From Methanobacteriota archaeon (lineage in GTDB: Archaea; Thermoplasmatota; Thermoplasmata; RBG-16-68-12), in NCBI GenBank assembly GCA_005878325.1, contig VBMR01000073.1, positions 1 through 7,439 on the forward strand: 7,439 nucleotides of DNA, given 5' to 3'. Below are positions 1 to 5,909 of this stretch, piece after piece. Under the pieces are notes generated by a model, which worked only from the letters and a program-made list of their open reading frames with translations, was not told the DNA's origin and searched no databases. How positions within the stretch are numbered: position 1 is the first letter of the stretch; every line of letters begins with the position of its first letter. The translations under genes were made by a program, and so were the position numbers.

Positions 1-933
1 GAGGAACCCGACGACGGACGGGACCCGACGTTTGAGCATCGTCACGTCCTCGCTCCACTGGATCTGGAGGGACCGTCGCTCGTCATCCCGAATCGCCTTG
101 AGCCACGCCCACGCATCCTCGAGGGCCCCCCGGACGAGTCGCGCATCGCCGAACACGTGGGCGAGCTTCGCATCCGAATAACCGGGGAGTTCCAGGAGTC
201 CGTAGAAGGAGCGGCTTCGGAGGGCCTCGCCCTGGGGACTCGCATTTTTCAGCAGCCGGAGGAGCGGCTCCGGATCCGACCGGGGCGGTGGAGCCGGAAT
301 GCCGATTCCGCTCCCCTGGGAGGCGTCGAGCAAGAGGGGGATCGCCTGATCAGCGCGGGTCCGAGAAAGGAAATCGAGGAACGACGCCGTCGCGGCTGCG
401 TTGAAGGCGTCGACACCCTCATTGAAGGCCCGGGCATCCTCCGGCGAGTCGGGGGCCTTCGGAATCTTCTCCAGGCGTTCCACTTGGGCCCGGAGCTGTC
501 GGATCCGAGCCTCCACGGACCGATAGCCCTCCCGATACGCGGCCTGCAGGAGGCGGACCTCGGCTCCCTGCTCCGCGATGCGGTCGAGTTTGCGCCAGGC
601 CTTCCGGGCCCCGTAGAAGTCCCGCTTGCGCGCCTTCCGAAGGGACCCATCGAGCGCCGCGACGAGCCGCACCGCGAGGCGGTGGTCCTTCGCGGCCTTC
701 CCGAGATCCGCGGCGATCGAATCGACATCTCGGGTGAAGATCCGCACCTGACGCCAGTTGTCCACCTCACTCTCGCGGATCAGCCGATCGATCCGCTCTC
801 GGAACCGGTCCAGCGTGCCATCGAGGAGCCCCGCGATTCCCTCGATCTTCTTCCGAGATCTCGCGATCGCCTCGAGGAGGCCTTGCGCCTCGTCTTCAAA
901 GGTATCGGCGGTGAGGGGCTCCGGCGCCGCCAT
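1..933 (-). CDS. Helical/coiled-coil protein of unknown function, C-terminus cut by window edge
   Basis: A minus-strand frame opens with ATG at 933 and stays open for 311 codons to base 1, with strong G/C preference at codon position 3, so this is a real gene whose 3' end lies outside the window. I do not recognise a family. The product is mostly charged helix. Residues about 12-58 and 95-157 are rich in Leu, Ile, Arg, Glu and Lys and look like coiled coils. A proline-rich linker lies at about 212-223, followed by a second helical region to the edge. No signal peptide or membrane segment is visible, so it is probably cytosolic. The start is supported by a TATA-like box about 30 nt upstream and the lack of a Shine-Dalgarno, which suggests a leaderless mRNA. 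It diverges from rpoL. A structural or scaffold role is possible but unsupported. Confidence 0.75.
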   Translation of the reverse strand, partial: MAAPEPLTADTFEDEAQGLLEAIARSRKKIEGIAGLLDGTLDRFRERIDRLIRESEVDNWRQVRIFTRDVDSIAADLGKAAKDHRLAVRLVAALDGSLRKARKRDFYGARKAWRKLDRIAEQGAEVRLLQAAYREGYRSVEARIRQLRAQVERLEKIPKAPDSPEDARAFNEGVDAFNAAATASFLDFLSRTRADQAIPLLLDASQGSGIGIPAPPPRSDPEPLLRLLKNASPQGEALRSRSFYGLLELPGYSDAKLAHVFGDARLVRGALEDAWAWLKAIRDDERRSLQIQWSEDVTMLKRRVPSVVGFL

Positions 934-959
934 GAAGCTACGCGATGCGTCGCCGCGTC

Positions 960-967
960 TATCTAGG
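960..967 (-). promoter_or_regulatory. TATA-like box for the 1-933 coiled-coil gene
   Basis: On the minus strand the sequence CCTAGATA is centred about 30 nt upstream of the ATG at 933, with a purine-rich GAAGGAA stretch just upstream that could act as a BRE. There is no Shine-Dalgarno before the ATG. The spacing matches leaderless archaeal transcription starting at or near the start codon. This is pattern matching only. Confidence 0.45.
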
Positions 968-1044
968 TTCCTTCGACCGGATGTCGAACCGACGCGGGCC
1001 CGCGGTCTCAGGTTCCCGGAACGGATGGGGATAAGGCCGCCCGC

Positions 1045-1055
1045 AAAACCTTAAG
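1045..1055 (+). promoter_or_regulatory. TATA-like box for rpoL-truD
   Basis: AAAACCTTAAG is the only A/T-rich patch in this GC-rich intergenic region. It is centred about 30 nt upstream of the rpoL ATG. The bases between it and the ATG are pyrimidine-rich with no Shine-Dalgarno, so the mRNA is probably leaderless. Confidence 0.5.
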
Positions 1056-1081
1056 TCCGGGAGGCCACTCCGCATCTCTCC

Positions 1082-1357
1082 ATGCAGCTGCGTCTCCTCG
1101 AAAAGCAGAAGGACTCCGTTCGTCTGGAGATCCTGAACCCCGAAGACACGGTCATCTATCCGCTCATCACGGCCCTGCTCAAGGATCCCGACGTCGAGGA
1201 CGCGCTCTACTACACCGGCCACCCGCAGCTGGACAAGCCCGTCCTGACGGTGAAGGTCAAGAAGGGCACCCCGCAGGTCGCCCTGAAACGGGTCGCGGAA
1301 TCCCTCGCGGCGGACTTTGCGAGCGCGAGGCAACTCCTGGACAAGGAGCTCGCGTAG
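1082..1357 (+). CDS. rpoL: DNA-directed RNA polymerase subunit L (Rpo11)
   Basis: The 91-residue product fits the archaeal RpoL/Rpo11 subunit, the counterpart of eukaryotic Rpb11. In the family this subunit pairs with Rpo3 (RpoD) to form the alpha-like platform for polymerase assembly. Visible hallmarks are an N-terminal beta strand (residues 2-18), the EDT-YPL-ALL segment (21-33), which takes the place of the usual HTL-NLL motif, the V-DALYYTGHPQLDKP segment (38-53), and a long C-terminal helix (64-90). The usual family length is about 90-100 residues, so it is complete. The ATG at 1082 has no Shine-Dalgarno and an upstream TATA-like box, suggesting a leaderless transcript. The stop is 4 nt before truD, so the two are very likely co-transcribed. 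Confidence 0.93.
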   Translation: MQLRLLEKQKDSVRLEILNPEDTVIYPLITALLKDPDVEDALYYTGHPQLDKPVLTVKVKKGTPQVALKRVAESLAADFASARQLLDKELA

Positions 1358-1361
1358 GCGC

Positions 1362-2633
1362 ATGGACCGCGATGTCGGCATCAGCGGGTACGCCACGTCC
1401 ACCGCCGGCGTCGGGGGGACTCTCAAATCGATGCCCGAGGATTTCGTCGTCGACGAGATTCCGTCCCCGCCTCCCGCGTCTCCGGAGGGTCGGTACGCGA
1501 TCGCCACGATCCGGGTCCGCAACTGGGAGACGAATCGCCTCGTCCGCGAACTGGCACGCGCCCTCCATATCAGCCGTCGTCGGATCGGATTTGCGGGAAC
1601 CAAGGACAAGCGCGCGGTGACGACGCAACTCATTTCGTTCGAGGGCGTCTCACCGGACGCCGTCCGCGCGCTCCGCCTGGGCGACCTCGAAGTCCTGGAT
1701 GTGCAGCGGGGCGATGCGCCGCTGGAACTCGGGGATCTAGAGGGGAATCGGTTTCGCGTGATTGTGCGGAATCTGTCCGTCCCCTCCGAGGAAGCTGCGC
1801 GCCGAATCCAGGAGACGGAGCGAGAGATTCGTCGGCTCGGCGGCTTCCCGAGTTTCTTCGGGGTCCAGCGGTTCGGGTCCATCCGGCCCATCACGCATGT
1901 CGTGGGCCGCCACATCGTCCGAGGCGAGTTCGAGGACGCGGTCAACGCATATGTCGCGAATCCGCTCGAAGGAGAGGATCCCGAGTCGAACAAGGTCCGC
2001 GCGGCCCTTCGCGACACGGGGGACGTCAAGGAGGCACTGCGGAGCTTTCCCAGATCGTACGCGTTCGAGAAGGCGATCCTGAACCATCTCGCGGCGAGAC
2101 CGGGCGACTTCGTCGGCGCGCTCCGGGTGCTCCCCTTCAACCTCCAAATGATGTTCGTCCATGGATACCAGTCGTTCTTGTTCAACCGGATCCTGAGCGA
2201 GCGCATGCGCCGCGGCCTGCCGATCCACGAGCCCGTCCCGGGGGACCTCGTCCTTCCCGCGAAATCGGCGGGACTCCCGGACCGCTCCCGGACGATCGAC
2301 GTGTCGTGTGACAACCTGGACCGGGTCACGGAGCGGTGCCGCGAAGGGAAAGCCTGGGTGAGCGGTCTCCTGTTCGGCTCGGAGTCGGAGTTCGCCGGCG
2401 GAGAGCCCGGCCAAATCGAAAAGTCGATCGTCGGGTCCGAGGGCCTCCAACCGAAGGATTTCCTCGTCCCAGCGATCCCGAGGATCTCGTCGAAGGGCGC
2501 ACGGCGGGAGATCCTCGCCCCCGTTCGAAATCTCGAAGTGGCGGCTCGAGAGGAGCATTTGGTCCTGACCTTCGACCTCACCCGCGGCTCGTACGCGACG
2601 TCCCTCGTCCGCGAGTTCACGAAGTCGGAATGA
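1362..2633 (+). CDS. truD: tRNA pseudouridine(13) synthase TruD
   Basis: TruD isomerises uridine to pseudouridine in tRNA (position 13 in the best-studied members). The 423-residue product carries the family signatures: RIGFAGTKDKRAVTTQ (residues 74-89) with the expected catalytic Asp82, NRFRVIVRN (129-137), GFPSFFGVQRFGS (161-173), the HGYQSFLFNRIL helix (267-278), and a C-terminal RGSYATSLVREF (408-419) typical of archaeal members. The region between about 278 and 400 would hold the TRUD insertion domain. The frame is open upstream into rpoL, but the ATG at 1362 is the natural start: it lies 4 nt after the rpoL stop and is followed at once by the expected N-terminus. A possible AAGGAG Shine-Dalgarno at 1343-1348 is inside rpoL, 13 nt away, so translation may be coupled. 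The stop is 6 nt from the end of the convergent SnoaL-like gene. Confidence 0.95.
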   Translation: MDRDVGISGYATSTAGVGGTLKSMPEDFVVDEIPSPPPASPEGRYAIATIRVRNWETNRLVRELARALHISRRRIGFAGTKDKRAVTTQLISFEGVSPDAVRALRLGDLEVLDVQRGDAPLELGDLEGNRFRVIVRNLSVPSEEAARRIQETEREIRRLGGFPSFFGVQRFGSIRPITHVVGRHIVRGEFEDAVNAYVANPLEGEDPESNKVRAALRDTGDVKEALRSFPRSYAFEKAILNHLAARPGDFVGALRVLPFNLQMMFVHGYQSFLFNRILSERMRRGLPIHEPVPGDLVLPAKSAGLPDRSRTIDVSCDNLDRVTERCREGKAWVSGLLFGSESEFAGGEPGQIEKSIVGSEGLQPKDFLVPAIPRISSKGARREILAPVRNLEVAAREEHLVLTFDLTRGSYATSLVREFTKSE

Positions 2634-2639
2634 GACGAC

Positions 2640-3050
2640 CTACGGCGGCGCGCCGAGCTGGCGAAGCATCCCCGCGACGTCGAAGTAGGAATCCCATCGG
2701 AGGATCTTGCCCTCCCGGAAGTCGACCACGAAGGCGAGGGGCACTGCGATGTTACGGTTCGTCGGGGCGATGCCCATTAGCTCGCCGCGATGGTCTCCCT
2801 TGAAGACGCATTGCGCGACCACGGTGTCTCCCTGCGCGATTGTTCGCTGGACACTGTACACGAAGTCCGGGAACGCTTTCCAGAGACCCTCGTGGAGGCT
2901 TCGCATTCCCATTTGATCCGTCGGACCCGTGATCGGGCTCGAGTAGACCAGGTCGTCCGTTAGCAACTCCTGGATCCGGTCGAGCGCGTCCGGCGCATGA
3001 CTGTTCGCGATGTCGAAGAACTCCTGCATCATCCGTTCGTTTTCGTTCAA
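2640..3050 (-). CDS. SnoaL-like / NTF2-fold protein (ester cyclase family)
   Basis: The 136-residue product has the look of SnoaL-like NTF2-fold proteins: an N-terminal helix, a region around DDLVYSSPITGP (residues 32-43), LHEGLWKAFPDF (52-63), a central strand with GDTVVAQCVFKGDHRGEL (74-91), and a C-terminal strand and helix with GKILRWDSYFDVAGMLRQLG (114-133). Family members include polyketide cyclases, ester cyclases and many small-molecule-binding proteins, so the substrate cannot be told. Length is typical. I chose the TTG start at 3050 because AGGAGGAGG lies 7 nt upstream; the alternative ATG at 3032 has no comparable site. It converges on truD (6-nt gap) and lies downstream of the split wHTH gene, but a 141-nt gap with its own TATA-like patch suggests separate transcription. 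Confidence 0.85.
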   Translation of the reverse strand: MNENERMMQEFFDIANSHAPDALDRIQELLTDDLVYSSPITGPTDQMGMRSLHEGLWKAFPDFVYSVQRTIAQGDTVVAQCVFKGDHRGELMGIAPTNRNIAVPLAFVVDFREGKILRWDSYFDVAGMLRQLGAPP

Positions 3051-3057
3051 TCGATCG

Positions 3058-3066
3058 CCTCCTCCT
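3058..3066 (-). promoter_or_regulatory. Strong Shine-Dalgarno deciding a TTG start
   Basis: On the minus strand AGGAGGAGG is complementary to the CCUCC tail of archaeal 16S rRNA and lies 7 nt before the TTG at 3050. This near-ideal spacing is the reason for preferring TTG 3050 over the in-frame ATG at 3032. Confidence 0.75.
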
Positions 3067-3086
3067 GGGTCCTTTGTACTCTCAGA

Positions 3087-3104
3087 CGCGCCCTATTCGG
3101 CGCG
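3087..3104. promoter_or_regulatory. Inverted repeat over a candidate TATA box (possible operator)
   Basis: CGCGCC (3087-3092) and GGCGCG (3099-3104) form a perfect 6-bp inverted repeat around the six-base spacer CTATTC. On the minus strand the spacer gives the A/T patch GAATAG, the best TATA candidate for the SnoaL-like gene. It would put the transcript start near 3067, just before the Shine-Dalgarno. A regulator binding the repeat would compete with TBP. All-GC arms can arise by chance in this genome. Confidence 0.25.
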
Positions 3105-3191
3105 GTGGACGGCTCTCATCGTCCCCGATTCGTACTCAGAACGGAGCACCACTGGAGTCCCAGGGGAAGTAGTTTTGGGAGAGGCCAGAAC

Positions 3192-3683
3192 TCAACTGTG
3201 GATGTTGGTCCATAAATCCGCGAACCGGTTCACCGCATCGTCCTGAAAGCTCGACCGGTTCGCCAACAGCAGTTTCCGAACCTCCTCGAGGTCCTTGATC
3301 GAAAAGACGCTCTCCCGCTCCCGTTTCGCGCGGAGAAGGAGTTCCCGGTGCAGCAGTTTCTGAAGATGATACGATAAGGTCGATTTCGACACGCCGACGG
3401 AAGATTGGAGCTCTCCGAAGGTCCGCTCGCCGTGGAACAGGAGTTCGAGCACGATCTTGCGGGGGACGTCCTGTCGCAGAATCGCGAGGATCCGGCGCTG
3501 CGCCTCGACGAACGCGCGCGCGATATAGTACCGCTTGCGGTGTCCGTCCTCTTCGGACTTCAGGAACCCGCCTCGCTCGGCAACAGCGCCATATACAAGG
3601 ACACGAGGACCGCGAGATTCATCGCGAGCCAAACGGTCCCCACCGACTCGACGGACCTCGTCGCCAGCTCGACGATCAGCCAC
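3192..3683 (-). CDS. Winged helix-turn-helix DNA-binding domain; 3' part of a frame-split membrane regulator
   Basis: This frame encodes an ArsR-like winged helix. Counting from the first possible start (GTG 3683, 163 residues), the helix before the fold begins near 54, the wHTH spans about 73-142, and the recognition helix is GVSKSTLSYHLQKL (97-110), followed by a wing with RAKRERESVFSI and a C-terminal helix. Upstream of about 3563 this frame overlaps the membrane segment gene (3560-3832), and its residues there are Arg/Gly-rich with unlikely codons. I therefore think only 3192-3563 is truly coding here. No ATG, GTG or TTG in frame lies between 3563 and the start of the fold, so this part has no good start of its own. 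It probably belongs to one membrane-plus-wHTH protein broken by a one-base shift, which may be a mutation, a sequence error or a programmed -1 shift. Its target genes are unknown; the neighbouring surface protein and SnoaL-like gene are candidates. Confidence 0.7.
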   Translation of the reverse strand: MADRRAGDEVRRVGGDRLARDESRGPRVLVYGAVAERGGFLKSEEDGHRKRYYIARAFVEAQRRILAILRQDVPRKIVLELLFHGERTFGELQSSVGVSKSTLSYHLQKLLHRELLLRAKRERESVFSIKDLEEVRKLLLANRSSFQDDAVNRFADLWTNIHS

Positions 3684-3832
3684 GCACCTTGGACGAGAAA
3701 GATCGCGAAAGCCGCGGAGAGGAGGAGGAACCGACGTTCTCGGTGACGAGAATATGATTTGACGGAGACAACGGCAAGGATCGCCGCGAATCCGGCGAAT
3801 GAAACCCTGAGGAACGCGTCCAGAGGGCCCAT
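3560..3832 (-). CDS. Three-helix membrane segment; 5' part of a frame-split wHTH regulator
   Basis: From ATG 3832 this frame gives 90 residues with three hydrophobic helices at about 6-24, 35-57 and 67-85. The loop after helix 1 (KSYSRHRERR, 25-34) is strongly positive and should face the cytoplasm, which puts the C-terminus inside the cell. The frame stops at TGA 3562-3560, a few residues after helix 3. A winged-helix domain continues at once in the -1 frame. Archaeal regulators that join an N-terminal membrane domain to a C-terminal wHTH are a known architecture, so the natural reading is a single protein of about 215 residues. An upstream extension is open in frame, but ATG 3832 is preferred because a TATA-like box is centred 30 nt before it and no Shine-Dalgarno is present. 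It diverges from the surface protein gene at 3994. Confidence 0.75.
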   Translation of the reverse strand: MGPLDAFLRVSFAGFAAILAVVSVKSYSRHRERRFLLLSAAFAIFLVQGAWLIVELATRSVESVGTVWLAMNLAVLVSLYMALLPSEAGS

Positions 3833-3856
3833 GGTAACGCTATGAAGGTATCGCGT

Positions 3857-3868
3857 TAAGATACTTTT
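3857..3868 (-). promoter_or_regulatory. TATA-like box for the membrane wHTH gene
   Basis: On the minus strand AAAAGTATCTTA is centred about 30 nt upstream of the ATG at 3832. No Shine-Dalgarno precedes that ATG, so a leaderless mRNA is likely. The A/T run stands out clearly from the flanking GC-rich DNA. Confidence 0.55.
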
Positions 3869-3925
3869 CGGACGGCAATCGAAGGTCGATCGGAGCCGCC
3901 GGTAGGCCCGGTTCGGCCCGCGTCC

Positions 3926-3935
3926 CAACCGGTTG
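3926..3935. promoter_or_regulatory. 10-bp palindrome in the divergent promoter region
   Basis: CAACCGGTTG is a perfect palindrome between the divergent wHTH regulator and the surface protein gene, about 60 nt upstream of the latter's ATG. A smaller inverted repeat, ATCGA-AGG-TCGAT, lies at 3878-3890 near the regulator's TATA box. Either could be an operator for a wHTH dimer. Similar AACCGGTT strings occur inside genes here (for example 3222-3231), so chance is a real alternative. Confidence 0.25.
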
Positions 3936-3982
3936 CCCGGAAGGACCAAAATCCGCTTATCCCGGACCCACGCTTCTGTCGT

Positions 3983-3988
3983 AGGAGG
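3983..3988 (+). promoter_or_regulatory. Shine-Dalgarno of the surface protein gene
   Basis: AGGAGG lies 5 nt before the ATG at 3994 and supports that start. A weak A/T patch, CAAAATC or GCTTATC (3947-3959), could be the TATA element, giving a short leader. This gene is therefore probably leadered, unlike its divergent neighbour. Confidence 0.65.
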
Positions 3989-3993
3989 AAGGA

Positions 3994-5187
3994 ATGGCCG
4001 TCCGCTCACGCCTGCGGAAGGTGGCCGCCGCCGCGACGATCGCGTCGCTTCTCTCGGTCGCGCTCGTCGGGCTGGCCTCTGCCCTTTCGACCGCTGCCAG
4101 GCCCGACGTGAGCCTGGCCGCCGGTCCTCCCCTTCCGGATTCGCAGTCCTCGCCGATGTTTGATTCCTTCCAGTACGAGAAGGGCCAGGCCCTTGGGACC
4201 TACGTGCAATTCGCCTACGATTCCGCGAACGGGACGGTGAAGTCGGTCCTCGGCTTGTCGAAGGACCTGCCGGTCCTGTATGTGGGGTCGATCGCCATCA
4301 GCGGATTCGCGCCCGCCCGAGGCGAGTCGACGGTCGGCTCCACGTTCCGGGCGGAGGGCTATCTGGCCACGATCACCGCGCACGACGATCCCACCTCCCT
4401 CATCGAAATCCGGACGGATATGGCCCGGACCGTGGCGATCGAACTCCCCGCGGACGCAACCAACATTTCCCTGCTCGCTGCGACGGGCTCCTGGCCCGCC
4501 GCCACGGTGTTGTATTCCGTCGGAGAGGAACAGGCTCGGTTCCTCCTCGGGGCCGGGACCTTCAGCGTGAGCGGCACCCGGCTCGTCGCGCGGATGAGCG
4601 ACTCGGACCTCTTGGTGTTCAAGTCCGTGCCTCCTCTGACCGCGAATCGCTCCGAGTGGCAGATCGTGCTCGACGCGATTACCGCGGGCCGCATCGTCGC
4701 CGAAATGAATCTCGTCGCGACCTCCGGCGGGCAGTGGATTCAGAACATCGTGCGGTATCGGATCGGGCTCGCCGCCTGGGCCCTCGCGGTACGGCCCAGT
4801 GCCGTGGCAGTCCAAATCGACTCCCTGATTCCGGGAGGGGCGGTCGTCCTCCTCTCCTTCGATTCGGCCACGATACCGCTGGGGGAGCCGAGGCGCCTCG
4901 TCGTCAAGGCGAACGGGCACGAGATGGATCGGACGGACGATTCGCTCATGCTCCTCTTCGCGAACGAAGGGATTCGCGGGGCTCCGCGGTTCGCGGTCCT
5001 CTCTCTCCCGGGTACGGCCTTGGCCTTGTACCTTCCCAGTCTCGCGGCGATCTCCATCGAGGTCGGCAGCTTCCTCCCGCCGCCTCGCGAGACCGCTTTC
5101 GACCTAGGGACCGAAATCGCGATGATCGCGGCCCTCGGAATCGTCTGTGTCGCGGCGGTCCGCATGCTCCGAGGTCGGCTGGAGTGA
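3994..5187 (+). CDS. Secreted, C-terminally membrane-anchored surface protein of unknown family
   Basis: The 397-residue product has a Sec-type signal peptide: a basic N-terminus (MAVRSRLRK), a hydrophobic core at about 10-31, and likely cleavage in the Ala/Ser-rich stretch near 30-36. A long polar, beta-rich ectodomain follows (about 40-370). A C-terminal hydrophobic helix (about 373-390, within TEIAMIAALGIVCVAAVRML) ends in a short basic tail (RGRLE), as in a single-pass anchor with its bulk outside the cell. Three N-glycosylation sequons are visible: NGT at 79, NIS at 157 and NRS at 218. I see no catalytic motif, no cysteines in the ectodomain and no recognised domain, so adhesion, sensing or envelope roles are all open. 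The start is fixed by AGGAGG 5 nt upstream. It diverges from the membrane-anchored wHTH regulator, which suggests, without proving it, that the regulator controls it. Confidence 0.88.
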   Translation: MAVRSRLRKVAAAATIASLLSVALVGLASALSTAARPDVSLAAGPPLPDSQSSPMFDSFQYEKGQALGTYVQFAYDSANGTVKSVLGLSKDLPVLYVGSIAISGFAPARGESTVGSTFRAEGYLATITAHDDPTSLIEIRTDMARTVAIELPADATNISLLAATGSWPAATVLYSVGEEQARFLLGAGTFSVSGTRLVARMSDSDLLVFKSVPPLTANRSEWQIVLDAITAGRIVAEMNLVATSGGQWIQNIVRYRIGLAAWALAVRPSAVAVQIDSLIPGGAVVLLSFDSATIPLGEPRRLVVKANGHEMDRTDDSLMLLFANEGIRGAPRFAVLSLPGTALALYLPSLAAISIEVGSFLPPPRETAFDLGTEIAMIAALGIVCVAAVRMLRGRLE

Positions 5188-5210
5188 GGGGCCCGCGGCT
5201 CCGCGCTACA

Positions 5211-5222
5211 TTTACTTATATC
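5211..5222 (+). promoter_or_regulatory. TATA box for the 67-residue zinc protein
   Basis: TTTACTTATATC is the best TATA match in the window and is centred about 26-27 nt upstream of the ATG at 5243. The GC-rich stretch between has no Shine-Dalgarno, so transcription probably starts at the ATG itself. This is the main reason for choosing ATG 5243 over the in-frame ATG at 5147, which lies inside the upstream gene. Confidence 0.65.
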
Positions 5223-5242
5223 GGGGACGCATCGCGACGGCG

Positions 5243-5446
5243 ATGGCCGCAGGGGACCTGTGCGGCGTGCAAGGGTGCGGGAAGGAATCCCGTCGCTCCC
5301 TCTCCACGAAGAAGGTCAAGGAGGCGTTGCCCGATCTGAAGCTCATCGGAGAGCCGCGGCGAATTCACCTCTGCAAAGACCACTACCGCCAGTTCCGGAA
5401 GAAGACGAAACAGGAACGGGAGAACGAGCGGGCTACGTGGCAGTGA
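5243..5446 (+). CDS. Small putative zinc-binding protein (C-x4-C ... C-x2-H)
   Basis: The 67-residue product begins with LCGVQGCG, giving Cys7 and Cys12, and later has HLCKDHY, giving Cys44 and His47 (His42 is nearby). These four could bind one zinc ion. The intervening segment is basic and helical, and the C-terminus (RQFRKKTKQERENER, 49-63) is a highly charged helix of the kind that contacts nucleic acid or ribosomes. I do not recognise a named family, and the role is unknown; RNA or DNA binding is an inference from charge. The start is set by the TATA box 26-27 nt upstream. It stands alone on its strand: it is 55 nt after the surface protein gene but has its own promoter, and it converges on the PPC-domain gene. 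Confidence 0.75.
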   Translation: MAAGDLCGVQGCGKESRRSLSTKKVKEALPDLKLIGEPRRIHLCKDHYRQFRKKTKQERENERATWQ

Positions 5447-5458
5447 GCGAACCGCTCA
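5444..5458. terminator. Short hairpin between convergent genes (weak terminator candidate)
   Basis: TGAGCG and CGCTCA form a perfect 6-bp stem with a three-base AAC loop, overlapping the stop codon of the zinc protein gene. The gap between the convergent genes is only 37 nt. There is no T-run after the stem on either strand, and archaeal termination depends mainly on T-rich tracts, so a terminator role is doubtful. Confidence 0.2.
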
Positions 5459-5483
5459 AGAGGCAGGGCGACGTTCCGCCGGC

Positions 5484-5909
5484 TCACTCGAACACGAGTT
5501 CCCGCAACCCGTTCTTCTCGTTGAACCGGCGATTCAATCGGATTTCGTCAAACCCCATAACTTGGATTTCGTTCACGACCGCGACCTTCGCCCGGAACAG
5601 ATGGCCTCCGATGGCGGCGTGGTCGAGTCCGGCGACCGTCACATGCAGGTGGATCTTCGGATCCCCTCGCAGCGAGATGCTGCCATGGAGGCCGAGGAGC
5701 TCGCGTCGGTCTGAGAACACGGTCTTGTGGTATCCCTTCGGCCCGAAAAACCCGATCTCGAAATCCTGGAGCATCCCGATGCCCCAGAGGACCGTGCCGT
5801 CCTCGATGCGGTGCGCGCGGGCCGCCGCCTCGAGGCTCGGGAACAGGTCCTCTCCGTCGGACAACTTCACGAGGATCGTGTGGCCCTCCCGTCGGGTATC
5901 CAGGGACAC
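5484..5909 (-). CDS. PPC (DUF296) domain protein
   Basis: The 141-residue product is a single PPC domain (plants and prokaryotes conserved, DUF296). Visible features are the opening strand ILVKLSDGEDLFPSLEAAAR (12-31), LWGIGMLQDFEIGFF (41-55), the KIHLHVTVAG strand (85-94) with the HxH pair at 87 and 89, and IGGHLFRAKV (100-109) with the conserved GGH. Length is usual for stand-alone archaeal and bacterial members, which form trimers; in plants the domain occurs in AT-hook nuclear proteins. The biochemical role of the prokaryotic proteins is poorly known, so DNA binding should not be assumed. The start is GTG 5909, directly after the TGA of the upstream nuclease-like gene, with GAGG just before that stop, so translation is probably coupled. 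It is the last gene of the three-gene operon. Confidence 0.88.
   Translation of the reverse strand: MSLDTRREGHTILVKLSDGEDLFPSLEAAARAHRIEDGTVLWGIGMLQDFEIGFFGPKGYHKTVFSDRRELLGLHGSISLRGDPKIHLHVTVAGLDHAAIGGHLFRAKVAVVNEIQVMGFDEIRLNRRFNEKNGLRELVFE

Noticed and set aside
157..966. A 269-codon plus-strand open frame near the left end, and shorter minus-strand frames in the same stretch
   Set aside because: All overlap the 311-codon minus-strand gene starting at 933, whose codon positions look far more coding-like. Their products are Arg/Gly/Pro-rich shadows.
959..2620. A 553-codon minus-strand open frame opposite truD
   Set aside because: It lies antisense to truD and rpoL, has an Arg/Ser/Pro-rich product of the kind GC-rich antisense frames give, and no recognisable motif. 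TruD explains this stretch fully.
3222..3231. Palindrome GAACCGGTTC inside the wHTH coding region
   Set aside because: It encodes the Asn-Arg-Phe codons of the protein; AACCGG strings recur in genes here because of codon preference, so no regulatory meaning is needed.
4006..4920. A 304-codon minus-strand open frame opposite the surface protein gene
   Set aside because: Its product is Gly/Arg/Asp/His-rich with no motif, while the plus strand encodes a coherent signal peptide, ectodomain and anchor with a good Shine-Dalgarno.
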